A stretch of DNA of 64,000 nucleotides from Siderastrea radians (Eukaryota > Cnidaria > Anthozoa > Scleractinia > Rhizangiidae). Position 1 is the stretch's first letter, and each line of letters starts with the position of its first letter. The translations under genes were made by a program, and so were the position numbers. Shown in pieces: positions 12,218 through 23,900 of the stretch. Under the pieces are notes generated by a model. That model searched no databases. It saw only the letters and a program-made list of their open reading frames with translations, and was not told the DNA's origin. The stretch spans positions 9,718,866-9,782,865 of the forward strand of contig OZ024892.1 in assembly GCA_964017195.1 (NCBI GenBank), written 5' to 3'.

Positions 12218-12620
12218 GGTTAGCACTAATTCTCTCCCTTCCTGCGCACTGAGATGCAAACCGCGGGACGAAGTGGTATGGATACGAAATTGAACAGTGG
12301 GACAGACTAATTGCCGGGTAGGGGGAAAAAAAACGAAAGGTGATTCACGCACAAAAAAATTAAAATTTTGATTTGTAGCTGTAGAATCCGTTCGAAGTCC
12401 TGTTATCACTCGCGGTTTTGGCCATAGGCGGAGAGCAAGAGGCGAAGAGAGTCAAATGTCGCATAACGTGTTCGGAGTTTTAGTTTTATTCAGCTCCAGC
12501 ACACAGGTGAAATTGAACACGCGCGCTAAAATAATCCTTTGTTTGAAGTCAGCCGTTCTATCCTGTGTTTGGCTGGTTGATGGTTGATGGTTGAGGTGGT
12601 TGAGGTGGCTGAGTCACCTC
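12218..12620. other. 5' flank of copy 2
   Basis: Conserved upstream flank of the minus-strand gene, including the AATTGAACAGTGGGACAGAC motif at 12289. It ends in a short TTGATGG/TTGAGGTGG repeat (12575-12610) next to the MITE target site. Confidence 0.5.
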
Positions 12621-12629
12621 TATTTCTGG

Positions 12630-12805
12630 TAGACTGCGAGTAGTCTCTAATTTTGGCGCGCGCGCGCGCGAAATTTCGAGGCGACAATTTTCGGCGCTCG
12701 CTCGCGTCGCCTCGAAATTTCGCGCGTGCGCGTGTGTGTATTTCGCCCGCCCGTCCGCCCGCCCCACAATGGCCATCGCCAAAATTAGAGACTACTCGCA
12801 GTCTA
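12630..12805. mobile_element. MULE-like MITE with 9-bp TSD and CpG-rich core
   Basis: Inverted ends TAGACTGCGAGTAGTCTC. The exact 9-bp direct repeat TATTTCTGG lies at 12621-12629 and 12806-12814. Other units show the uninterrupted site (CCTCTATTTCTGGGAAAG). The core is an unusually CpG-rich second inverted repeat (GAAATTTCGAGGCGAC and its complement). A 9-bp TSD fits Mutator-like elements. Confidence 0.85.
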
Positions 12806-12814
12806 TATTTCTGG

Positions 12815-13850
12815 AAAAGCCGCAACGAATCCAGTAATATTCAGCATATATGTTCGACGGACTTCAGTTTACGTCATGCAATTAAGTACGGACCAATCAA
12901 GTAACTAGTATTGAGTGACCTCTATTTCCGGGAAAAATTCGGACAAACTCAGGTAACTACAGGTCAACGGGATGTTACCAAGGAAGTGGCGGAATTGAAC
13001 AGTTTTGCTTTCCCCATTCCTGAAGCGATACACACAAAATAAAATTTTGTTTGATTTTTGTTTTAATAATTATTCGGGCGGAATAATTATGCGTCACTTT
13101 TTCATTATTCCTTGCGATGCACGCAGCAATTTTGGTTTTCTAGATCTCAATTCTATCGTTCGTTACGCACTGACCTGACCATGATGCAAATAAAAACTAG
13201 GTAGTAATCAGAGATTAAGAGAGTGCGTTAGACTGGTTGCATTCTCTCAGACAGCGAATTCTTTCGGTTCCCAAGTTGTGACCGAGGTACCGAGAGCCTT
13301 TACCTGTTTACTTTCCGCTTATGCGAAAGCATGTTTTGTTTTATTTCTCAATTCTATTGTTCGTTACGCAGTGAACTGACTAAACGTTTTATTGAATTGA
13401 CCCCAGCACTAAGACTTAGTAGCGAAAAAAGTGAATTCAATTACATCTAAGGCTAGTTTCTTCATTTTGTCTACAAGTGAAAACGCGATCTACTGTAAAT
13501 GTAAGTAAGGTTTCGAAATGAAACACTGAAACAACGGTCACCTCTTGCGTGGAGTTTTACACACCTTTTACTATCATTTCTTCCTATATGTTACGTAAGT
13601 TATATTACATTGGATTTCTATGATAAAATTTTACCTCACGCTACGAATAGGTATGTCCAAACGCCATCGTGGCTGATGTATGTTAAATCACCCCCTCCTG
13701 ATTACAATGTTCTAGGCCACGTGTAATACACTAATATATGTTAATATTTGAGTGGTCAACCATTGCAACAAACAATCTTCAATCTGAGACATTCCTGTTT
13801 TATAGTTCATCCGCTTCTAGGAGCTATTTCTTAAGCCAGAAACTGAAGCA
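12815..13850. other. Unit sequence, no gene
   Basis: Matches 8700-9240, 35580-36060 and 40400-40890, then joins the CAAACG(C)(C/T)ATCG block. One base missing in the TTTTGG run near 13130 shifts the frame that is open in the 35.7- and 40.5-kb copies. Confidence 0.55.
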
Positions 13851-13852
13851 TA

Positions 13853-14917
13853 CGGTGTTCGAGGAGTATCAGTACAGAATTTAACCTTTTGATTTCAAAC
13901 TTTTGTCGCTTTGATTTTTTTGAATGACATTTGATTTGTTAAGTGATTTTTGATTTCTAAAATTTTCCCCTTTGACCTCTAAAATGAAGTTTTGATTTCA
14001 AAATTTTATCGCTTTCATTTTTTTGTGTGACATTTGATTTCTTAAGTGATTTATGATTTCTGAAATTTTACTCTTTGATTTCTGAAATAAAGTTTTGATT
14101 TTAAATTTTTTCGCTTTGATTTATTATGTGTGATGTAATGCAAAACAGGTCGTGGGATCGCGGTCACGTGGCAACATATAGCAAAGTGGCTAGTAGCTAG
14201 TAGCTAGTAGCGAAAATGCCGGTGCGTGGTCTTTCTTTGTAATGCCTACCATAAGAACGTTTAATGACGGGCTAAATTTTAACAATGTCTGGTGGAAATC
14301 AAAACGTCATTTGAGAAATCAAAAGTCCCATTTTGGAAATCAAAACGTCATTTGAGCAATCAAAAGTCCCATTTTGGAAATCAAAACGTCCTTTGAGAAA
14401 TCAAATATGGCACGCCATCTGTAGCAAAATTTTAATCAAAAGGCCCATTTTATAAATCAAAACGTCATTCGAGAAATCAAAAGTTGCATTTTGGAAATCA
14501 AACTTCATATGAGAAATCAAACGGGCAGATTTTGGAAATCAAAGAGCAGGCTAAATAAATCAAACGGACAAATTTTGAAAATCAAAAATTCATGTGTCAA
14601 ATCAAACGGATAAGTTTTAGCAATCACAACTTCATATGAGAAATCAAACGAGCAAATTTTGGAAATCAAAAAGCAGGCAAAATAAATCAAAGGGACAAAT
14701 TTTGGAAATCGAAAATTCCTTTATGAAATCAAACAGACAATTTTACGAAATCAAAAAATGAATTGAGAAAGCAATATAACTTGCCAAATGAATTAAACGG
14801 ATAATTTTTAAAAATCAATCAAAGTAAAAAAAATCAAAATGGGTATTTGAAGGAAAATAAACTGGCAAAAAAATAATCAAGGACCATAAAAAGTTTAATG
14901 ATACTCCTCGAACACGG
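13853..14917. mobile_element. 1.07-kb repeat-built element, TA target site
   Basis: Terminal inverted repeats C(G/C)GTGTTCGAGGAGTATCA are flanked by TA on both sides (13851-13852 and 14918-14919). The left third is made of short TTTGATTTCTAAAATTTT-type repeats and the right half of the opposite strand, GAAATCAAAA plus CGTCATTTGAGAAATC. It is therefore a large imperfect inverted repeat built from short tandem units. TA targets fit Tc1/mariner-type elements. No coding sequence. Confidence 0.8.
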
Positions 14918-15059
14918 TAGAAGCAGTGCTAATGCTTAAAGTATGAAAATAAAACTTGAATCAATTCTTAACTCGTGGAAATCCAAAGATGACCTATGGA
15001 AAAAAACAAATAGCAGAGGGAACTAAATCAGTCAACAGGTCAAGTGGAAAGCATCTTAA

Positions 15060-16591
15060 CTCTTTCCCGTCAAGAGTCGTAGTTTTTCCGACGTTAAAGT
15101 GGAGAACCATTGAACCACTTGTGACGTCATCATCTTTGACGTCACCAGATTGTTTTGATAAGCAGCTAACACAGCTGGGACAGATCCATCCATACGTGTG
15201 TCAATTTTGAATATCGACCAAATTCTCGCAGAGCTATACCAGAAAAAACGTGTCCAATTTTGGGTGCAAAGTTGGTGATAAAATAGGCCAAGTCACCAGC
15301 TGATCAATGTCCCATTTCCAGGTTTTTTGAAGGGCTGAGGCCAAAACCTTTCCAGTGGATAGAAAGGGGATAAGGGGTAGAAGATAGAGAAAAGAAAGGG
15401 AGAGAAAAAGGAAAGGAAAAGAAGCGAGAAAAAATTGGAAATGAATCAGCAAAAAAATAAATAAATAAATAAATAAAAAAACGAGCGTTCACGAAAAATT
15501 TCGCCATTATATATTTGTTCCTCAATGTACTAAAAAAGTGAATATTTGTCATCTCCGGCTGGCACATTGAACTCCGTGACCGCGACAATTATAAAGTCAA
15601 ACGTGAAGTAGCGAAATATATTTGTCAATGTCGCAGCTCTTACAAGGTCTTGTCTGATTTGCTGAGAAAACAATACACCAAACAACAAAACAATGGACCC
15701 TAGCCCCGAAAACAATAGAGCTGCGTGATACCAAGGTCCAATGAAATTAGAGGTTGTTGAGAGCTGCGGGGCAGCGCTGCGTGAATTTCCAAGCCAGTAA
15801 TAAGCAACCCAGCTGGCTCAGTCAGTCAAACGTATTTACGTATTTATACACCCTTGATGGCTAAAACACAAGCCTTGCACACAGGTTTCCTGTAGAGTCT
15901 TGTGGTATTGCAACCGGCAAACCAAATATTGCGAAATCTTAAACATTCTCATTGAACTGTCCCATTGTCGTTATTACATGATCTGTTTCAGTGTTCTCAA
16001 CTAACCACATGCGAAAGACAGATATTGCGCCTCTGATACACGTATCGCAATTTAAAAGTGGTCATTTCTCCTTCTCTTTTCTCCGTTGTTCTAAATTGAG
16101 CCTGTGTCCGTTTCGCAATACACCTAACCCGGCGTCATATTAAGAAATCTATCAAGCATGGGATTGAAAAATTACCATATCAATATCAATCCCATGTCGG
16201 TTTGCCACTGACGCGCACTTTCCACGCAGCTTGTGCTGATTGGTTCAGTTTCACTTAAAAACAACTATTGTTTGAATAGCTACAGGACAGTAGTCGGGGA
16301 ATCCCCGACCGCGATGACATAACTCTAGCTTATATTAAAAACAAACATCCACGTCCAAATCTACGTGAAACATCCACGCACAGAACTCCAAATAGGTCCA
16401 AATTTGGCTTATGCGCGTGCGTGAAAGCAAAATATTGTACAAGTTACAATAGAAGCTGGTTCAAAGTCCAGCTAAATTGTAAAAAAACGCTTTTGTGGCA
16501 AAGTTAAGTGGCATTTGGCAACAAAGCACTCTAAAAATTGCTTTAACGGTAAAAAATGCGTTTTTCAAGAAAAAAGTTGGACGGGAAAGGG
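15060..16591. mobile_element. 1.53-kb piggyBac-like non-autonomous element
   Basis: Ends CTCTTTCCCGTC and GACGGGAAAGGG, with TTAA on both sides (15056-15059 and 16592-16595). The uninterrupted site is in another unit near 7165 (CATCTTAACAGTGGTAAAA). TTAA plus CCC-type ends fits piggyBac. Inside are a purine-rich tract (15350-15480) and a 61-codon minus-strand ORF with a hydrophobic stretch (15530-15715). No transposase is recognised. Confidence 0.65.
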
Positions 16592-16796
16592 TTAACAGTG
16601 GTAAAACTGACAATTTAAGCATGAATAACGATATGTCAAAAATATGTAATATGACGATACTTAAAAATAAAGAAAGTCATTCAAGATTTATTCAAAAACA
16701 AGCAACTCACTGAAACGGTTTTGTATTTCTTGATGACTTGCTTATAGCGTAATCCTCAACTGGGAACTACAACTAGCTAAACTGACTAAACTTACA

Positions 16797-17415
16797 GGGC
16801 CGATTATTTAAACGAAGTTTAGACCGCGGCTAAGAAAGTCGTGGTCTAAATCGGGATTTAGCCCGCGATTCCAATTATTTAAACAACGTTTATCATAAGC
16901 CGCGTCTAGACGAAGTTTAACCGTGGACTAACAAACAATAGCAAGTTAGACCTGCTCCCGAGTAGGTTTAGACGTCGTTTAACCGTTTATTTTCACTGAT
17001 TCTAACCCTTTGCAGTTAACTTGTTTCTTAATTTGTATTTTTATACACTTCCTGACCTCTGAACTGAGTTTAAGAGATATGTGATTCCATTTTTTCATTT
17101 CCTTTAAAAACGTAAGTAAAATTTCTTAAATATTTCCGCACAGCTCTATACTACATTATGTATGCAGTCCTTTTATTAAAAGAAAACAACAGCAAGACAA
17201 TAGAGTTCCTCTGGGAGTAGCACGCATGCGTGATGTCAGAACAATAGGTACACTTGTTAGACGTCGTCTAAACGTGGTCTTCGTCGACTCCGGCTCATCG
17301 GCGTTCAAATAATGCGATTTAGACTCCGGTTAACCGTGGATTATGGAGTCGTCGTCTAAACCTCGATTTAGCCTTAAACAACGTCTAACTTAGGCTTCGT
17401 TTAAATAATCGGCCC
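16797..17415. mobile_element. 0.62-kb MITE-like element with 3-bp TSD ACA
   Basis: Inverted ends GGGCCGATTATTTAAACG. ACA flanks both sides (16794-16796 and 17416-17418), and paralogous units read CTTACAGTATT without the insert (27688). Inside are many diverged copies of CGAAGTTTAGACC / GGTCTAAAC. A piece near 17135-17170 resembles the end of the 4322-5790 element. Superfamily uncertain; a 3-bp TSD fits Harbinger-like elements. Confidence 0.75.
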
Positions 17416-17418
17416 ACA

Positions 17419-17728
17419 GTATTTAACCTCGGATCAAATAATTGAAAATTTAGTACTCTGCCTTCGCTGACGGGAAAAACTAGGAGAACTAAATTAAAGT
17501 TTTTTGACATGGAGGTAAATATGTTTGTAAGTAAGAGACAGTCTAAGATTTAAAAATAAAATACTGTACAACTTTACTTGTTGTGCATTAAAAACAATTG
17601 CGATCGAAAACGACATAAGGCCCGTTCAAAATGAGGCTTGCTTTTCCGACCAGATAACCACAAGGTTGACGACGATGCTACAATTGTGTATAATTTGTAT
17701 AATTTGAACATAAAACAAAAATCTTACT
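17419..17728. other. 3' flank of copy 3
   Basis: Unit sequence with GACATGGAGGTAAA, TTGTTGTGCATTAAAAACAA and AATGAGGCTTGCTTTTC, as downstream of copy 1. Confidence 0.5.
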
Positions 17729-18001
17729 TTAAAAGCACAGTCGTTCATCGTGCTCCTGGGGCTCCGCTCGTCTTCCAGTCCGTTGATTCACCTGATTCAC
17801 AGCTGGCCTGTTTCCTAGTGCAGCGCGCCTCCCGTCCTCTGCTGCAGGATCCGCTCTCTCCCTTCCTCTCATCTCAGGACCCTGAAGTGGAAAGGCTCTC
17901 TGCTCGAAGAATGCCATAACAGCTAAGTACATCTTGATCACACAGAACAGTACGACGAACATCAAGAAAAGAAAAGCTACGCTGATCAGCTCCGCCGTCA
18001 T
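17729..18001 (-). CDS. Small single-pass membrane protein, array copy 3
   Basis: 90 codons. It has one extra C-terminal residue (RLCF) because the usual stop is changed. Cys32 is replaced by Phe (AVMAFFEQR). Otherwise it matches the family core MTAELISVAFLFLMFVVLFC and the tail. The frame stays open upstream to 18187, but the conserved Met is preferred. Its 5' flank resembles those of copies 6 and 7. Confidence 0.6.
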   Translation of the reverse strand: MTAELISVAFLFLMFVVLFCVIKMYLAVMAFFEQRAFPLQGPEMRGRERADPAAEDGRRAALGNRPAVNQVNQRTGRRAEPQEHDERLCF

Positions 18002-19954
18002 GGTTAGCACTATCCCTCCCAACTTGCTTACTGAGATGCAAAGCGCGGGACGAAGTGGTATGGTTACTGAATTGAACAGTGGGACAGACTGATTGCAAGG
18101 TATCACGACAGAAAAACCGACAAACAATGCAAATTTGCATTTAGAGCTGTAATCTAGAATCCCTTCGAATCTTTGTCGGTTTGTCACTCGAGGTTCTGTC
18201 CATACGTGGTGAGGGTCAAATGTTCATCAACATGTTCGACGCTGCAATTTTATTTAACTCGGGCACGTGAGTGAAATTAAGCCTTTGTTTGAAGTCAGGT
18301 CCTCTTTATTTGTTTGCTAATGAGAGTTCGCTCCGGGCAGACGTGTGCCCTCTATTTCTGGGAAAGCCCAACGGATTCGGTTACATATTATTGGTTGACT
18401 CCGATAATTATGTGCCTCGTATTGTCGTCACGCAGACCGCCGACCAATCAAATATTAAGTTTATAAACGGAATTTAGCCAGGGGATAATAGTATTTAGCC
18501 AAGGAAGTTTGTGCAATGAATTTCAAGAATGTATTCGAACTAACAAGTTATTTGTGAGTGACTTATTTGTTATGGTGTTTTAACAGTACCTCGGTTGAAT
18601 ATTATTCGACGGCTCCGGTAATTTCGTCCCCCCCCCCTCTCTGTATTGTCGTCACACAGCCAACCAACCAATCAAATAATAAGTTTATAAAAGGAATTTA
18701 GCCAGGGAATTTAGCCAAGGAAGTTCGTGCAATGAATTGCAAGAATGTATTAAACGTGTCTACTAACAAGCCATCTGTGCGTGACTTATTTATTATAGTG
18801 TCATAACAGTATCTTTTAGCTAATTACAGAAATGAGAATTATTCAAAGGATATGGCTGACACAAAATATTGGTCAGTGGTGAATTTAGTTATATCTAAAG
18901 TTGGTTTCCCGCCACTTTGTGATCTACAGTACACTGTAAGTAAGGTTTCGAAATAAACAACGGTTTTAGTGCAAACCTTTCGCCATCATCACTTCTACAG
19001 ATATTTCAGGAAAGTTTTATTACAATGGATTCCCGGAATAAAATTGTGCCTCACCCTACAAATAGGTGTGTCCAAACGCTATCGTGACTGATGCGTTATG
19101 TTGAGTCACCTCTAACTGAATACAATGTTCTATTCTTCGCCACGCATACATTAATCTGTGTTCATGCGACACTAATACGTTAACGCATTTATTAAGCTTG
19201 ACTAGGCAAGTGTTGTGCACATCGTTTTATAGTTCATCTACTTCTAGCACTGCATGTAATCGATTTTCTAGCCAGTAACTAAAGCAGCACTAAATGTATG
19301 AAAATAAAACTTGAATCAACTCTTTACCCGTGGAAATCCAAAGATGACCTGTGGAAAAAAATAAAATAAAGAAATGGGTCTCCAAGAGAGCACTTCATCA
19401 TTCAAGAGGAAATTCATGCCGCTGGCATCAGCATCAATAACGGTATTACAATTTTTTGGATTGCGATAAAACTTAAGTATAAAAAGGCAATCTTTATTTA
19501 GCCCGGCGTCCTCAGTTCATTTAAAATATGTAAACAAACGAATATAACGAACATTCTCTGAAACGGTTTTGTAGTTCTTGCTGACTTCCTTATAGTATAA
19601 CCCTCAACTGGAAAGTACAGTAGCTACTGTCTTTAAACTTTCAAAATGTTGGCTTAAAGAAATGAAACTTTAATGACCTTCTTTAAAAGGAAATCTAGAA
19701 AAATTAAAATTTTTTGACATGGAGGTAAACATTTTTGTTAGCAGGAGACAACCTAAGCTCTTAAAAATACCAATTCACTTGCTGCGCGTTAAAAAAAATG
19801 CAAAAAATCTAGATGGTAGATGAGGCACGTTAAAAAATGAGGTTTGCTTTTCAGGCTAGATTACCACAAGGGTCGGATGACGCTGCTAAAACTTACAGAA
19901 TTAGGTTAAATTAAGTGTATAATCTACACATAAGACATTTGTTACCTTCAATAC
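18002..19954. other. 5' flank of copy 3, internal tandem duplication, and 3' flank of copy 4
   Basis: 18002-18300 is the conserved upstream flank. 18460-18600 and 18670-18800 are tandem copies marked by GGAATTTAGCCAGGG, TTTAGCCAAGGAAGTT and GTGCAATGAATT. 18850-19330 matches 37180-37640 and 42050-42480. 19620-19950 is the usual 3' flank. No other gene seen. Confidence 0.55.
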
Positions 19955-20224
19955 TCAGCACAGTCGTTCATCGTGTTCCTGGGGCTCCGCTCGTCTTCCA
20001 GTCCTTTGATTCACCTGATTCACAGCCGGCCTGTTTCCTAGTGCAGCGCTCCTCCTGTCCTCTGTTGCACGATCCGCTCTCTGCCGTCCTCTCATCTCAG
20101 CACCCTGAACTGGATAGGCTCTCTGCTCGCAGAGTGCTATAACAGCTAAGTACATCTTGATCACACAGAGCATTACAACGAATATCAAGAAAAGGAAAGC
20201 TAAGCTGATCAGCTCCGCCAGCAT
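19955..20224 (-). CDS. Small single-pass membrane protein, array copy 4
   Basis: 89 codons from the conserved Met (MLAELIS). The membrane segment reads LAFLFLIFVVMLCVIK, followed by EQRAYPVQGAEMRG. The tail from LGNRPAVNQVNQ to the stop is unchanged. The ATG seven codons upstream (MEGLV) is present, as in copies 1, 6 and 7. Its upstream flank is cut after about 350 bp by the foldback element. Confidence 0.6.
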   Translation of the reverse strand: MLAELISLAFLFLIFVVMLCVIKMYLAVIALCEQRAYPVQGAEMRGRQRADRATEDRRSAALGNRPAVNQVNQRTGRRAEPQEHDERLC

Positions 20225-20582
20225 GGTTAGCACTAATCCCTCCATTCCTGCAATCCGCGGGTCGAAGTAGTATGATTACTGAATTGAACAGTGGGACAGA
20301 CTGATTGCAAGGTATCGGGGAAAAAAACGAATAATGATTCACGCACAAAAATGAAAATTTGGATTTGCAGCTGTACTTTAGAATCCTTTCAGAGTCCTGT
20401 TGTCACTGGCGGTGTTGGCCATAGGCGGAGAGAGTTATATTCAACTTCAGTTCACGTGGGTTAATTTAGAGCACGCGCGAAAAAAATTTTAACGTTTTAA
20501 AAAGTCAAGTACCGGGTCAAGTAAGGCTGTCTGGTCATTTCCTAGAGGAGTCAACTCTATTTCTGGGACAGCCCACCGAACT

Positions 20583-23155
20583 AGGGGCGCCGTTTGTAAA
20601 TTTATTATTTAGACCAAATTTATAACATTTTTTTCTTATATATAAATAATTGCAAATGCCAGGAAAATTATTTATAAATAAAAGGAAATAAATTGTCTTA
20701 TGATATGTATATAATTGTTGTAGGGACATTCTGATTTATATATAATTTTTTACCGTGGCATCATTGTTTCTAAATAATTGATTAAGGGAATTCAATTATT
20801 TATAAATCAGGCGGTCACTAAAATTTTTATTTATAAATCATAGTGTTAAGCAACTTCAATATTTATAAATAACGAAGCTCGTTCTGCGTACAAATTCATT
20901 ATTTATAAATCAGGAAATTTCATCTCACCGAGTGTAAAAGTATCATTTATAAATAATAAACTTCACTCGGTGCGTGATTTCGTTATTTACAAATCATGAA
21001 ATTTCATCTCACCCCTGTTAAACCATTATTTATAGATAATGAAATTTCACCTCGCCGAGTGTAAATTATTTTCTTATAAACAATGGATTTTCTGTACGTG
21101 CCCGAATTCTTTATTTGTAAAAAATGGTTACAAACTTAAATGTTTTTAGGGAATTGTACGATTAACATATTCATTTTTCAGCGCATTGCACAACCTGGAA
21201 CTTTGCTATCTCTCCGATCTTAAACATGGCGGGAAAGTTTAGCCGAGGCAGGGGTATTTACGCAACGTGCACAAGTTATCTTTCCGATCTTCGCAAAAAG
21301 CGGGAGATCCAAATTACTCGGATTATTCCTAGACAGGACAACAACGCGTTCAGTCTTTGCTCGAAGCAAACGTAACCTGGATTTAAGCTTTAGTGATGGA
21401 ACAAAACTCACAGCTTCTTAGAAACATTTCCGAGGCAGTCTCGAGGGCTGTCGTGGACGCTTTTGCGGCCAATTCTTCACAGCCACAGGTAATGTCTGAA
21501 ATCACAACTTGAATTCATCTGCATTCATGTATTTGCAGACAAAATCTCATAGTTGCATCCCGTACATTGTTCTTGTAGACATCCGTTATAAATGCGAGTG
21601 CTGGGGGCTCCCAGACTCTGTCTTCTGGTCCTCCCAGTGATATAAACAGTATAAATGACGCTGCAAATTCGGCGGCAAGTCGACAATCGCCGGCCGCGAC
21701 AAGTCAGCAGGTAACATGTTGATAAGTTCTAGTTAAACACTTTTTTACATAGCGTGTAACATTTTTCAGAGTCTTATCCGGCGAAATTTTAAAATATGCC
21801 AGTTCTGTGGAAGGAAAATAATACTTTTATATGGATATTGATAGAACAACTAAAGTGATAGCTGTTTGTATGTATCGGAATTCGATAAATCTATCATAAG
21901 GAGCTAGACATTGCGTGACACGTTTCCGGTTTGTGGGTTCCAGTTACAACAGCATGTTTTTTTCATGGCTGAAGTTGCAAAGGGTCAGCGCATTAGAAAT
22001 ACCGTTTTCTTGATATAATATGCTTTGTTTAACGAAAACGATAAAATATTATCAAAACGCTTTCTACAGTCAACTCTCGTTAAAGCGGATAGACGCTCGG
22101 GGCGTCGTTTATTAGTGTCCGTAACAGCGAGAGTCCGTTCTAGCGAGTAACCGAAATAAAAATCAATCGATTTTTTTTAAACATACATACAAGAGTATTG
22201 ATTCCCTACCACAGAACTGGCAAAAGAGCCCCACCGGTTAAGCAAAAACGGTATGTTTACTTGAACTTATAAACATGTTTTACCTGCTGACTTGTCGCGG
22301 CCGGCGATGGTCGACTTGCCGCCGAATTTGCAACGTCATTTATACTGTTTATATCACTGGGAGGACCAGAAGACAGAGTCTGGGAGCCCCCAGCACTCGC
22401 ATTTATAACGGATGTCTACAAGAACAATGTACGGGATGCAACTATGAGATTTTGTCTGCTAATACATGAATGCAGATGAATTCAAGTTGTGATTTCAGAC
22501 ATTACCTGTGGCTGTGAAGAATTGGCCGCCAAAACGTCCACGACAGCCCCCTTTAGGTTGTGCAATGCGCTGAAAAATGAATATGTTAATCGTACAATTC
22601 CCTAAAAACATTTAAGTTTGTAACCATTTTTTACAAATAAAGAATTCGGGCACGTACAGAAAATCCATTGTTTATAAGAAAATAATTTACACTCGGCGAG
22701 GTGAAATTTCATTATTTATAAATAATGGTTTAACAGGGGTGAGATGAAATTTCATGATTTGTAAATAACGAAATCACGCACCGAGTGATACTTTTACACT
22801 CGGTGAGATGAAATTTCCTGATTTATAAATAATGAATTTGTACGCAGAACGAGCTTCGTTATTTATAAATATTGAAGTTGCTTAACACTATGATTTATAA
22901 ATAAAAATTTTAGTGACCGCCTGATTTATAAATAATTGAATTCCCTTAATCAATTATTTAGAAACAATGATGCCACGGTAAAAAATTATATATAAATCAG
23001 AATGTCCCTACAACAATTATATACATATCATAAGACAATTTATTTCCTTTTATTTATAAATAATTTTCCTGGCATTTGCAATTATTTATATATAAGAAAA
23101 AAATGTTATAAATTTGGTCTAAATAATAAATTTACAAACGGCGCCCCATAGTATG
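20583..23155. mobile_element. 2.57-kb foldback element with 7-bp TSD
   Basis: Two long inverted arms (about 20584-21720 and 22270-23147) both begin GGGGCGCCGTTTGTAAATT and are near-identical where they align. The right arm lacks about 235 bp (the counterpart of roughly 21190-21435), so the arms are unequal. The exact 7-bp repeat CCGAACT lies at 20576-20582 and 23156-23162; a unit at 10126-10140 shows the empty site (CACCGAACTTGG). The right end carries an extra CATACTAT missing on the left. The arms are full of TTATTTATAAAT motifs. The spacer (21720-22270) is single copy. Confidence 0.85.
21396..21710 (+). CDS. Two 5' exons of an unrecognised gene in the foldback left arm
   Basis: Exon 21396-21488 starts with ATG, encodes 31 residues beginning MEQNSQLLRNISEAV, and ends at CAG|GTAATG. 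A second exon, 21579-21710, follows TTCTTGTAG, keeps phase 0, encodes 44 Ser/Ala-rich residues and ends CAG|GTAACA. Both splice contexts look real. No downstream exon exists, because the element turns back on itself. The right arm carries the second exon and only the 3' part of the first, without its ATG. Probably the captured 5' end of a transposon gene; identity unknown. Confidence 0.4.
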
Positions 23156-23162
23156 CCGAACT

Positions 23163-23900
23163 CAGTGGTATATTATTCCGCGGAATTCAATTTACGTCAT
23201 GCAATTACGTACCGACCAATCAAGAAACTAGTCATGAGTAATTAGTCATGAGTGACCTCTATCTCCGACCCGGAAAACAAAATTTTCAATGCATGAAAGA
23301 GGACGCAACGAAGTCTAGACAAGTTATTGAAGTGATATGGCTAAGACGAGCTCTCAGTAAGTGAAGCTTGGTCTTGGTGGATCGCAGGGCACCCACACAA
23401 AGTATGAATCGGTTAGTAGATTACAAATTTAATGAAATGTGTAAAGATACCGAAGCGCCCCTATTAATATGAAATATTGCGAGCTCACAAGGATTATTTA
23501 CATTTGACTTCAAAATAAACATCAACTTATCTTCTAATAGTCGTTTTGTTTCAAATGTCAAATTAAGAGTTGATTCAAGTTATTTTCAGTCTTTTTAGTG
23601 CTGCTTCAGTCTCTGGCTATAAAAGTAGAATACAGCTCTTAGATACGGACGGAACCATTAAAACAGGAATGCCGCAGATTGCTGATTGACTGATTATTTG
23701 TTGCAACGGTTGACCACTCAAGCTTCATAAACACTAATATTTGAAAAAAACAAATTAGTATAGGGAAACAGTTTGCACGTGACTAAGAACATTGTAATCA
23801 GGGGGAGGTGATTCAACATACTTCATCAGTCACGATAGCGTTTGAACATACCAGTATCCGTAGCGTGAGGCGGAGTTCTAGGAATCCAATGTAACTTCGA
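23163..23900. other. Unit sequence, partly inverted
   Basis: 23163-23560 matches 10130-10590 directly. From about 23565 the unit continues reversed: GTTGATTCAAGTTATTTTCA and GGTTGACCACTCAAGCTT are complements of motifs near 7075 and 6945. An inversion breakpoint therefore lies near 23565. No gene. Confidence 0.55.
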
